Shown here: positions 8,899 to 15,884 of the stretch, piece after piece
How the letters are laid out: each line of letters opens with the position of its first letter
Position numbering within the stretch: the stretch's first letter is position 1
Virus record (IMG/VR): IMGVR_UViG_3300044655_001596
Location: 1-64,000 of that record
DNA length: 64,000 nt
Origin: a virus
Reading direction: 5' to 3' (one strand)
Notes under the pieces: model-generated
The model's database searches: none
What the model was told of the DNA's origin: nothing
The model's input: the letters and a program-made list of their open reading frames with translations, nothing else
Translations under genes and position numbers: made by a program

Positions 8899-9306
8899 AT
8901 GGCAGTATTTACAAAAGTAAACGGAACTACACAACCAGTATTTGCACTGGACGTGGCAAACGGTTCCATCGCAGGAACAGCTAACGTAGCAGCTCAAGGT
9001 CCAGTTCAGATCCAAGGTCCAAAACTTGACTTCTTCACTTTGACAGCTAACGCCGCGTTGACAAACGCTGGTAACGTTAACGGTTACTTGAACAACGTTT
9101 TGACAGCAGTTCAACAACTTGGTACAATCGCAATTTACCAAGCTGGTGCCGCAGCTGGCACAATCAACTTGGCTATCTATCCAAGTGGTGCTTACACTAC
9201 AACAACATTGGTTGCGGCCGCTCAAACAGCCAACGCCACTGGCGGCTTGAACATTGGTATCCCAACTGCCAACGTTGCTGCATCAGCTACATTCACTAAC
9301 CTGTAA
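8899..9306 (+). CDS. probable abundant virion protein
   Basis: A 135-residue Ala/Thr/Asn/Gly-rich protein with no charged clusters and alternating hydrophobic strands, typical of a small decoration or tail-type structural protein. Codons are biased toward GCT, GGT and AAC, unlike neighbours, which suggests high expression. It stands alone between a late-type box with an AAAGGA site and a strong intrinsic terminator, the arrangement expected of a monocistronic, abundant particle protein. No family is recognised. Confidence 0.6.
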   Translation: MAVFTKVNGTTQPVFALDVANGSIAGTANVAAQGPVQIQGPKLDFFTLTANAALTNAGNVNGYLNNVLTAVQQLGTIAIYQAGAAAGTINLAIYPSGAYTTTTLVAAAQTANATGGLNIGIPTANVAASATFTNL

Positions 9307-9327
9307 TCAGTTTAGTTGACCACGCTG

Positions 9328-9360
9328 ACCCTGGGATTAAAAACTCCAGGGTTTCTTTTT
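9328..9360 (+). terminator. intrinsic terminator
   Basis: Seven-bp stem ACCCTGG/CCAGGGT with an 11-nt loop, followed by TTCTTTTT. Confidence 0.85.
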
Positions 9361-9363
9361 GGC

Positions 9364-9371
9364 ATTAAATA
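9364..9371 (+). promoter_or_regulatory. late-type promoter box, near-leaderless
   Basis: ATTAAATA ending 8 nt before the ATG at 9380, directly after a terminator, so it is the likely promoter for the following operon. Confidence 0.4.
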
Positions 9372-9379
9372 CTCACAGA

Positions 9380-9811
9380 ATGAAGATCACATGCCGTACC
9401 CTTTTTGATTGCAGTCTTACCGGTGTAACCGGACACTACAGATCAAGCGAGATTCCTTTTGTGGACCGTGCCGGGCAGACTGTACACAATCAACATGACT
9501 GGAACCATTCGCGCAATCAGCAACGCAATTGGGAAACCTTGTTACAGATCATAAGTCTTAGAACCCAGCCCATTGACCTCACTGTGCCCGAGAAAAAAGA
9601 CACAGCATGGGAGTTTGAGTTTAGATCTGAATCAGAAGGTGTGTTTGAAATGCACGACAACCCAGACCCATTAGCTGGACTCAAACAAGATTGTGAAGGA
9701 GTTCCAATGATGTTGAATTTAACCGAAAAACCCCGCCTGGCGCCCACGATCAGCACGTCGGGCGACAATCAAAATATTTGGTTCTCTACGGTAAATAATG
9801 CATTGGAATAA
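9380..9811 (+). CDS. conserved-looking phage protein, unknown function
   Basis: A 143-residue soluble protein starting MKITCRTLFDCS. The in-frame TTG 21 nt upstream lies in the terminator tail and is less likely. The protein is rich in Asn, Asp and Arg with a WNHSRNQQRNWETLL helix near residue 40. It leads a late-type operon through a holin-like gene to scaffold-like proteins. No enzymatic motif is visible. Confidence 0.6.
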   Translation: MKITCRTLFDCSLTGVTGHYRSSEIPFVDRAGQTVHNQHDWNHSRNQQRNWETLLQIISLRTQPIDLTVPEKKDTAWEFEFRSESEGVFEMHDNPDPLAGLKQDCEGVPMMLNLTEKPRLAPTISTSGDNQNIWFSTVNNALE

Positions 9812-9815
9812 CAAA

Positions 9816-10079
9816 ATGGCTGACACCACTGACATTGAAAAGAAGAGTCTTGAAGCACACGTTGAGTTATGCGCTCAGCGGTACACAGCTTTAGAACAAC
9901 GCATTGACGATGTCAAAGCAGACACCGCAGAATTAAAAACCACCATCCAGGCTGTTCATGCCATGGTGCATAAAATGAGTGACAATCGTAACACACAGTT
10001 GATTGGATGGGGAGTGGGAATCATTGGATTCTTGACAGCCGTCATAGGATACTTGGTTACTCACTACGTATTAAAATGA
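9816..10079 (+). CDS. small membrane protein with coiled coil, holin-like candidate
   Basis: An 87-residue protein. The first 55 residues form an acidic amphipathic helix with heptads (LEQRIDDVKADTAELKTTI), followed by one transmembrane segment (about residues 61-83, GWGVGIIGFLTAVIGYLV) and a short basic tail. This topology matches XhlA-type and related single-pass phage lysis or membrane-anchoring proteins. There is no adjacent endolysin gene, so lysis is only one option. The ATG at 9816 is preferred over 9798, which has no ribosome site. The stop overlaps the next start (ATGA). Confidence 0.5.
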   Translation: MADTTDIEKKSLEAHVELCAQRYTALEQRIDDVKADTAELKTTIQAVHAMVHKMSDNRNTQLIGWGVGIIGFLTAVIGYLVTHYVLK

Positions 10080-10561
10080 CCCGAGACCAGAAACTAGAAC
10101 AATGGGCCGAACGTGAGCTCAAACGCAATATCGATTCTATCATCCTGGATGATGGTACTGGTTCTCTTGTGGTTTTTGGCAAGTATTGTATACAGCCGCA
10201 GGGCACTAGATATCAAGTGAGTACTTGGGACAAAACTATTCATTCATTCAGCACAAAAAAAACAGCTATGAGTTGGTGTACAACAGACCATCAACGCAAT
10301 TACAATCTATCCAATCAGATTCTGGTGTTGGATCGTAAAAAACAAGTATTAGCGGCAGATATATACTGCCGACAAGTCATTGGCGAGCGTGGGCGAACAG
10401 AATCATTTTATGAAATCATAAACATGAAACTGCAACCCAAAATAGACCAGTACAACTCAGTTACAGCCGAACTAGAGAAATGTGTAAATCAGGCTAAATA
10501 TATGCAAATTAAGGGATTCAATAATGAAACTGCAAGAACTATCGGCTCCAACGCCAAGTAA
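10076..10561 (+). CDS. phage protein of unknown function
   Basis: A 161-residue basic protein, translationally coupled to the upstream membrane protein by ATGA. A central region of short strands (GSLVVFGKYCIQPQG, YQVSTWDKTIHSF) is followed by a long helical C-terminus containing a coiled-coil-like VTAELEKCVNQAKYM. No family is recognised. The last 38 bp overlap the next gene, whose late-type promoter box (10493) lies inside this one. Confidence 0.6.
   Translation: MTRDQKLEQWAERELKRNIDSIILDDGTGSLVVFGKYCIQPQGTRYQVSTWDKTIHSFSTKKTAMSWCTTDHQRNYNLSNQILVLDRKKQVLAADIYCRQVIGERGRTESFYEIINMKLQPKIDQYNSVTAELEKCVNQAKYMQIKGFNNETARTIGSNAK
10493..10500 (+). promoter_or_regulatory. T4-type late promoter box
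   Basis: GCTAAATA, 23 nt before the ATG at 10524, inside the 3' part of the upstream gene. Confidence 0.45.
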
Positions 10562-11471
10562 GCAAATAGCCAAAGTATTCGAAAGTTACTTTGGTAACCG
10601 CATTAGTTTTGACCAATTAACACGTGGTCAAACTCGAGCAATGTTGGGCAAAGTGCGTGGCATCCTAGGCGAGCATCGCAAGACTTCTGCACGTCACAGT
10701 AGTGAGCAAGATCCACGTTATCTGCAATTGGTAATGATGGAGCAGGCATTGAGCACACGTTTGAAAGAAAACGTCATGCCTCCTACACCAGGTTCTACAC
10801 CTGCTCCAGGTTCTACACCTGCTCCTGGCGCAGCTCCTGCCCCCACAGCCGGCGCCGCCCCTAAAGATCCTAAACTAGCTGCCGCACTCAAGAAGTCTGC
10901 CGCTGGTCAGTCATTGAATCCTGAAGAACAAAAGCTAGTGGCTGGCGCCGCAATGATGCAAGCCGAAAGCCGCTTCCGTAGAATGGCACGCCGACTGAAC
11001 GAAAGCGAAATTCAACAAGCTCAAGTTGTGTTGGCCGCTCAAGACATGGTTGACAAAATGCAAGCCATGTTGGAAGATGTGAGTGAACTGCAATTCAAAG
11101 AACTTCCAGCTCTAGTTGATTCAATCAAGAATCAAGTTGGTGTTGACCAAGCCGCACAATTCAATGCAGACGCCACAGCCGCACTAACAGGCCTGTTACA
11201 AAATATTCAAGGTGCCAAGCAACAACTTGACGCCGCATTGAATGTGGTAACTGGTGCTGCTCCTGCTGGTGCCGCAGCCGCTGGCGCTATGGGCGCTGAC
11301 ATCGCCGCAGGCGCAGGTGATATGGCCGCCGCAGGTGCTGACATGGCCGCCGCAGGTGCTATGGGTGCCGAAGCTGGTGCTGACATGGGTGCAGATGCTG
11401 CATTGGATGCCGCAGCCGCTGATGCTGGTGCTGAACCTCCTGCCGCCGCGCTGGGTCGCGCCAAAAGATAA
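10524..11471 (+). CDS. Ala-rich scaffold or virion-associated protein
   Basis: A 315-residue protein. Residues 1-85 are helical and basic (LTRGQTRAMLGKVRGILGEH). Residues 86-120 are a Pro/Ala linker containing a tandem PGSTPA repeat. Residues 150-240 are a long helix (QAQVVLAAQDMVDKMQAMLE, ELPALVDSIKNQVG). The last 75 residues are almost pure Ala/Gly/Met/Asp. Long helices with low-complexity tails are typical of prohead core or internal virion proteins in T4-like phages. The assignment to the head core is an inference. Confidence 0.55.
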   Translation: MKLQELSAPTPSKQIAKVFESYFGNRISFDQLTRGQTRAMLGKVRGILGEHRKTSARHSSEQDPRYLQLVMMEQALSTRLKENVMPPTPGSTPAPGSTPAPGAAPAPTAGAAPKDPKLAAALKKSAAGQSLNPEEQKLVAGAAMMQAESRFRRMARRLNESEIQQAQVVLAAQDMVDKMQAMLEDVSELQFKELPALVDSIKNQVGVDQAAQFNADATAALTGLLQNIQGAKQQLDAALNVVTGAAPAGAAAAGAMGADIAAGAGDMAAAGADMAAAGAMGAEAGADMGADAALDAAAADAGAEPPAAALGRAKR

Positions 11472-11833
11472 TGAAAATATTTGAAGTTGACAGTAGCATG
11501 GGAATGGCGGCTCCGCCTAACCCAGCGCAACTGTCGGGCTTGGTGCAGTTTCTGGATGGTCGTGCCAAAGACACCAATGCCAAAAAAGAAATCAGCCAGG
11601 ATGCATTCATCAAACTGGCAAATGATTTGGATATCAACATCACCGCCCAAAATCTAGCCGATGTTGTGAGTCAAGAGCCACTCAGTAACCTTTTGGAACC
11701 TATGGATCCAAACACAGGCGTGTTAGTGTTCAAAGGTGCAGGCGAACCAAATGTTGCTATGCCAGTGAACAAAGCACAGGACATTGTGGCCAGTGCTGCC
11801 AAATCGGCAATGAACAAAGACCGCGGTGTTTAA
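11471..11833 (+). CDS. small virion-operon protein, unknown function
   Basis: A 120-residue acidic protein joined to the scaffold-like gene by a one-base stop-start overlap. It has helical segments (QDAFIKLANDLDINIT, AQNLADVVS) and a central LEPMDPNTGVLVFKG strand. It has no signal peptide. Its position suggests it is a partner of the upstream scaffold-like protein, but the family is not recognised. Confidence 0.55.
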   Translation: MKIFEVDSSMGMAAPPNPAQLSGLVQFLDGRAKDTNAKKEISQDAFIKLANDLDINITAQNLADVVSQEPLSNLLEPMDPNTGVLVFKGAGEPNVAMPVNKAQDIVASAAKSAMNKDRGV

Positions 11834-11840
11834 CCAATCC

Positions 11841-11882
11841 TGTCAACCAAAGGTTGACACAAAACGTTAAATATAGTATACT
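11841..11882 (+). promoter_or_regulatory. sigma70 promoter with overlapping inverted repeat
   Basis: TTGACA (11854-11859), 17-bp spacer, TATACT (11877-11882). The -35 box is the right arm of a perfect 8-bp inverted repeat TGTCAACC-AAA-GGTTGACA (11841-11859), which could be an operator or a factor-dependent terminator for the upstream operon. A GTTAAATA late-type box (11866-11873) lies in the spacer. Confidence 0.6.
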
Positions 11883-11901
11883 TCACTATAGGAGGCGTAT
11901 T

Positions 11902-12201
11902 ATGAAAAAAGCTGTAATTTTTGTTTTGATGAGTGCGTTGGCCAGTACCAATGCATTGGCCTGGGGCGACCGTGAACAAGGCGCACTAGCAGGCATGGCC
12001 GCATTATGGGCTTTCCAAAGACTCAACCAGGTTGATGCTCCTCCTCGAGTGGTTTACACACAGCCACAAACAGTGTATGTTGAACGCCCTGTGGTTGTAC
12101 ACCCTCAAGTGGTTGAATATCAACGCCAACAATGTGGCCCTTGGGTTGAAACCCGAAACTGGGACGGCACTGTGACTAGATCTAGAACCTGTACACAATA
12201 A
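11902..12201 (+). CDS. secreted small protein
   Basis: A 99-residue protein with a clear Sec signal peptide (MKKAVIFVLMSALASTNALA, cleavage after ALA) and a mature part rich in Val, Pro and Gln, ending in a Cys pair region (QQCGPWVETRNWDG, RTCTQ). GGAGG lies 7 nt before the ATG. It is predicted to act in the periplasm or at the outer membrane. It ends 1 nt before iscU and probably shares its promoter. Function is unknown. Confidence 0.65.
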   Translation: MKKAVIFVLMSALASTNALAWGDREQGALAGMAALWAFQRLNQVDAPPRVVYTQPQTVYVERPVVVHPQVVEYQRQQCGPWVETRNWDGTVTRSRTCTQ

Positions 12202-12202
12202 T

Positions 12203-12586
12203 ATGGCCTACTCAGACAAAGTAATTGATCACTATGAAAATCCACGCAACGTGGGTAAATTTGAAATTGACGATTCAATCGGTACAGGCATGGTAGGAGC
12301 ACCTGCTTGCGGTGACGTGATGAAACTTCAGATCAAGGTCAAAGACGGCATTATCACAGATGCAAGATTTAAGACTTACGGATGTGGCTCAGCAATTGCT
12401 TCAAGCTCGCTGATTACTGAAATGGTCAAAGGAATGTCGCTTGACGCCGCAGGGGCGATCAAGAATTCAGAGATTGCTGAAGAGCTGGCCCTCCCGCCGG
12501 TCAAGATACATTGTTCCATACTTGCTGAAGACGCGATTAAAGCCGCGGTAGAAGACTATCGCAAAAAGCATGATCTCGTTCACTGA
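12203..12586 (+). CDS. iscU: iron-sulfur cluster scaffold IscU
   Basis: A 127-residue protein, the usual length of IscU (E. coli 128), on which [2Fe-2S] clusters are assembled from IscS-derived sulfur and iron. The three ligand cysteines are present at Cys36 (GAPACGD), Cys61 (YGCGSAIASSS) and Cys104 (KIHCSILAEDA), with the tuning Asp38 and His103. The LPPVK motif at 97-101, the HscA chaperone recognition site, is intact, so the phage protein probably plugs into the host HscA/HscB and IscS machinery; no iscS or hscA gene is in the window. It overlaps iscA by 17 bp. Confidence 0.96.
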   Translation: MAYSDKVIDHYENPRNVGKFEIDDSIGTGMVGAPACGDVMKLQIKVKDGIITDARFKTYGCGSAIASSSLITEMVKGMSLDAAGAIKNSEIAEELALPPVKIHCSILAEDAIKAAVEDYRKKHDLVH

Positions 12587-12893
12587 CACAGCACGAAACA
12601 AAATCCAAAAACTAGTCACAGCCAAGGGCTATGCTGGCATTCGGCTTGGAGTTAAAACTACAGGTTGCTCAGGTCTTGCTTATGTGCTGGAATACGTTCG
12701 AGAATACACACCTGAACAGTATGTTATCAATTATGCACAACCTGATTTTGTAGTTCTAGTAACTCAAAAAGATGATGTGTATCTACACAACATGACTGTA
12801 GATTATGTGCGCCAAGGCCTCAACGAAGGCTTTGAATTCTCAAATCCCAACGAACGTGATCGTTGCGGCTGCGGAGAAAGTTTTCGAATATAG
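12570..12893 (+). CDS. iscA: iron-sulfur carrier IscA/HesB family
   Basis: A 107-residue A-type carrier that moves Fe-S clusters or iron from the scaffold to target proteins. The three conserved cysteines are Cys33 (TGCSGL), Cys99 and Cys101 (CGCGESF near the C-terminus). It is coupled to iscU by a 17-bp overlap. Possible clients encoded by the same phage include the two radical SAM proteins, which need [4Fe-4S] clusters, though this link is inferred. Confidence 0.95.
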   Translation: MISFTDTARNKIQKLVTAKGYAGIRLGVKTTGCSGLAYVLEYVREYTPEQYVINYAQPDFVVLVTQKDDVYLHNMTVDYVRQGLNEGFEFSNPNERDRCGCGESFRI

Positions 12894-12932
12894 TTGACAA
12901 CTGGACTATAATTGTCTATAATTGACTATAAT
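12894..12932 (+). promoter_or_regulatory. sigma70 promoter with three phased TATAAT boxes
   Basis: TTGACA (12894-12899) is followed by three CTATAATT units with -10 boxes at 12907-12912, 12917-12922 and 12927-12932, exactly 10 bp apart. The middle box has ideal 17-bp spacing. The third box ends 1 nt before the ATG at 12934, and the middle one 11 nt before it. Confidence 0.75.
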
Positions 12933-12933
12933 T

Positions 12934-13650
12934 ATGTATAATCCAAAATTTGATTACCAGCCCATTCCCCGAGTCACAATAGAGGGCAAGCGTTACTATG
13001 CCACACCCGATGGCAAAAACTTACCGTCAGTGACCACAATCCTAGACAAAACAAAACCGCCAGAAAAAGTTGAAGCCTTGAATCAATGGCGACGGCGTGT
13101 GGGTGCAGAAAAAGCACAGCAAATCACCACTGAAGCGGCCAACCGTGGCACCCGCATGCACACCTATCTTGAGCACTATGTCAAAACAGGTGAGCGAAAA
13201 GAACGTGGGTCCAATCCCTTCTCTTGGCCCAGCCATTCAATGGCAGATGTGGTAATTGATCAAGGACTCAAGAACGTCACGGAGTTTTGGGGCATTGAAG
13301 TTCCCTTATACTTTCCCAGCGTGTACGCAGGTACCACAGACGGTGCGGGCATGCACTTGAACGAAGAAGCCATACTAGACTACAAACAAACCAACCGGCC
13401 CAAAAAGCGCGAGTGGATCGACGACTACTTTGTACAACTGTGTGCCTATGCAGAAGCGCACAACGAACTACACGGCACACGCATACGCAAAGGCGTGATT
13501 TTGATGTGCGTCAAACCTGATCTAGACGAGCAACACAATATTGTTGGCCGGCCGCAGTACCAGGAATTTGTGCTGGAAGGCGCAGAATTTGAAAAATATC
13601 GTAACTTGTGGTGGAAAAAGGTTGAACAGTACTACATGCTAAATATGTGA
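12934..13650 (+). CDS. PD-(D/E)XK exonuclease, MGME1/RecB-like
   Basis: A 238-residue nuclease. The N-terminal LPSVTTILDKTKPP is typical of the mitochondrial-genome-maintenance exonuclease-like family found in phages. The catalytic core is visible as GTTDGAG (metal-binding Asp) and EEAILDYKQTNRPK (the D-x-K of the PD-(D/E)XK motif) near residues 133-160, followed by a QLCAYAEAH helix. It would trim single-stranded or nicked DNA in recombination or repair. It has no ribosome site and its ATG lies within 11 nt of a strong -10 box, so a nearly leaderless message is likely. Confidence 0.8.
   Translation: MYNPKFDYQPIPRVTIEGKRYYATPDGKNLPSVTTILDKTKPPEKVEALNQWRRRVGAEKAQQITTEAANRGTRMHTYLEHYVKTGERKERGSNPFSWPSHSMADVVIDQGLKNVTEFWGIEVPLYFPSVYAGTTDGAGMHLNEEAILDYKQTNRPKKREWIDDYFVQLCAYAEAHNELHGTRIRKGVILMCVKPDLDEQHNIVGRPQYQEFVLEGAEFEKYRNLWWKKVEQYYMLNM
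13638..13645 (+). promoter_or_regulatory. T4-type late promoter box
   Basis: GCTAAATA, 24 nt before the GTG start of the tailspike gene at 13670. Confidence 0.5.
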
Positions 13651-13669
13651 TATCCAAAGGACAATCACT

Positions 13670-15457
13670 GTGGCAATTGTACAAATATCACGAATCACAC
13701 AACGCAAGGGTTTATTTAACGATCTACCCGAACCATTAGCCGGCGCAGAACTGGGCTGGGCAACTGACACACGTCAACTTTTTATCGGTAATGGTACCCT
13801 GGCAGATGGCGCTCCTATTATTGGTAACACAGAAGTTCTTACTGAATTTTCTGACATCTTGAACTATGCCACTGAGTATACCTATAAAGGTGAAGCGGCC
13901 GGTTACACAGTCCAAACTGGTGCCACAGCAGGTACACCAGTCAGTCAAAGTCTACAAAGCAGACTGGACAGTTATGCTGTGATTACAGACTTCGGTGCCA
14001 CTGGAGATGGCATCACAGATGTCACGGCTGACATCAATCGTGCATTGGATCAGATTTTTTGTCAAGACATCAATCCCAGTATCCGCCGCAGTATTTTCTT
14101 TCCTGCCGGCACATACATTATCACAGACACACTGCTGATTCCACCTTACTGTAAACTCTACGGCGAAGGATCTGACAGCACAATCATCAGTTTCAATGTT
14201 CAACCCTGGACTTCTACAATCGCCTATGCTTCGGGTGTGCTGGTAGAAAACAGCGGTCTATACTATAGAAGCATTGCCGCGGTGCCAATTGGCATAGCTA
14301 TTGGTAATACCACTTATTGGGGTGTTGAAACACTGCCCGATTATATGTTTAGAACCACAGATAGTCTTCAACAGACCGGTGCAAACATTGGTACCGGTGG
14401 TGCATTGCCGCCAGGTCATGTAGAAATGTCCAGCATCAAGTTTAAGACCAATGTGCCCACTAGCGGTGCGCTGGTACAGGGTGCAGTGGATTGTGTGTTT
14501 GACTGTGTGGCGTTTGAAGGCAATGGAACTGCGGCCACACTTACCACCGCCACTCTTGCCACAGCTGGTGTGAGTTTTGCTAACCAAGGCAGTTATGTTT
14601 GTACCAATATTGTTTGGAACAATTGTATTTTTACCAAGATGGCATGGGGAGTTAACACAGACGAAGCAGTGGAAGGCGTAACTGTCAGCAACTGTAGATT
14701 TGATACCTTGTTCCAAGGTGTATATCTTGGAACCATCTCTCCGGGTGTGGGCTATGTTGGACCAACTGGTGTGCGCATAGTACAAAACACATTTGATAAT
14801 ATCTATGCTGAAGGTATCATCATTGTGAATTGCAGTCTCAATGCCACTGCCTACAACACGTTCTATGAAGTTGGAAACAGTTTCAATGGTCAGACCAATC
14901 CAGTGACTGCCATAATTGACCTAGACGCAACCAACAATGTCAGTGTTGGGGATATGTTTGAACGCACAACTCAATACAGCACAGCCTTGCATCCTCGCAT
15001 AGCACTAAACGACAAAAACAATATCGCCCAGGGCATGAATGTCAACAACATCACACTATATCAAGATAATGTAGTAGATCTAACCTTGGCCAATCAGTTG
15101 AGTGTGGGCACCTACACTCGTGTTGCTGGTATCAACGACATTATTAATGACAATGCCGGAGCCAATTTGGTATACGTAGCAGGAACATACTACAGTGGTT
15201 TTAAGATGGATTACACAATCAATCGAAGCGACTTTCGTAGAACAGGCACATTGACCGCAGTCAAAGGTCAGAGTACAACAGGCACAGGCTTTGTGTACAC
15301 AGATGACTACTATGAAAATGGTGTAACTGGCGTGACACTAACTGCCGCAGCCGATGGCGCTAATGTACTGGTAAGTTATACCGCAACCAGCACCGGGTCA
15401 GATGGTGCAATTAATTATTCTATCACTAGTCTCGGTTCTCCTACTATTCCTAGTTAA
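13670..15457 (+). CDS. tailspike-like protein with right-handed beta-helix
   Basis: A 595-residue protein starting at GTG with AAAGGA upstream. Residues 1-55 (QRKGLFNDLPEPLAGAELGW, then a FIGNG turn) form a virion-attachment domain of the type seen at the N-terminus of tropism determinants. Residues 100-135 (VITDFGATGDGITDVTADIN) match the start of pectate-lyase-3/glycosyl-hydrolase-28-like beta-helices, and the following 300 residues show regular short beta rungs with N/V/T. Such spikes bind and usually cleave surface polysaccharide. The catalytic residues cannot be placed from sequence alone. It is probably the main receptor-binding protein in this window. Confidence 0.8.
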   Translation: MAIVQISRITQRKGLFNDLPEPLAGAELGWATDTRQLFIGNGTLADGAPIIGNTEVLTEFSDILNYATEYTYKGEAAGYTVQTGATAGTPVSQSLQSRLDSYAVITDFGATGDGITDVTADINRALDQIFCQDINPSIRRSIFFPAGTYIITDTLLIPPYCKLYGEGSDSTIISFNVQPWTSTIAYASGVLVENSGLYYRSIAAVPIGIAIGNTTYWGVETLPDYMFRTTDSLQQTGANIGTGGALPPGHVEMSSIKFKTNVPTSGALVQGAVDCVFDCVAFEGNGTAATLTTATLATAGVSFANQGSYVCTNIVWNNCIFTKMAWGVNTDEAVEGVTVSNCRFDTLFQGVYLGTISPGVGYVGPTGVRIVQNTFDNIYAEGIIIVNCSLNATAYNTFYEVGNSFNGQTNPVTAIIDLDATNNVSVGDMFERTTQYSTALHPRIALNDKNNIAQGMNVNNITLYQDNVVDLTLANQLSVGTYTRVAGINDIINDNAGANLVYVAGTYYSGFKMDYTINRSDFRRTGTLTAVKGQSTTGTGFVYTDDYYENGVTGVTLTAAADGANVLVSYTATSTGSDGAINYSITSLGSPTIPS

Positions 15458-15882
15458 TGTGGCCTAAAACCTTTGCCGAAAGGCTTGAGAGTTGGACACA
15501 ACTCCGTCGACAAGCCTCCACCGCTGATGCGGAAACAGCACTCAACGCCATCAACTCATGGTGGTTTCAAACTCCCTGGCGAGCATATCATTTGCACTGG
15601 GACGATCGAGCCGTTTGGCCTGATCCCTGGCAATTATTGAGCGACGATCTCTATTGTCCTCTTGCTCGCGGCCTGGGAATACTGTATACTATAACTATGC
15701 TGGATCGGCCAGATCTGCAGGATGCCGTTTTGGTAGAGGTAGATAGCGACAATTTAGTCCTGGTGCATGAAAAGAAATATATACTGAATTGGGACTCGGA
15801 GCAGATGTTAAATATCACTCTAGGACGTTTCAACTCCCGACACAGCATTACGCAAGAGCAATTAAAACAACAAATTAGGTAA
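15457..15882 (+). CDS. phage protein of unknown function, tail-gene neighbour
   Basis: A 141-residue Trp-rich protein (INSWWFQTPWRAYHLHW, AVWPDPWQLL) with a helical C-terminus. A stretch PLARGLGILYTI near residue 75 could pack in a small enzyme fold. One base of stop-start overlap couples it to the tailspike gene, and it ends 2 nt before nrdA. I recognise no family. A role as a spike chaperone is conceivable from position only. Confidence 0.6.
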   Translation: MWPKTFAERLESWTQLRRQASTADAETALNAINSWWFQTPWRAYHLHWDDRAVWPDPWQLLSDDLYCPLARGLGILYTITMLDRPDLQDAVLVEVDSDNLVLVHEKKYILNWDSEQMLNITLGRFNSRHSITQEQLKQQIR

Positions 15883-15884
15883 CA

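Noticed and set aside
9359-9382. Longer start (TTG) for the gene at 9380
   Set aside because: It lies in the T tail of the preceding terminator; the ATG follows a TAAATA box.
11207-11650. Minus-strand frame rich in Ala/Ser opposite the scaffold-like gene
   Set aside because: A shadow of the Ala-rich low-complexity coding sequence on the plus strand.
14258-14785. Long minus-strand reading frame opposite the tailspike gene
   Set aside because: Composition is unlike a real protein and it is fully antisense to a well-supported beta-helix gene; no promoter or ribosome site.
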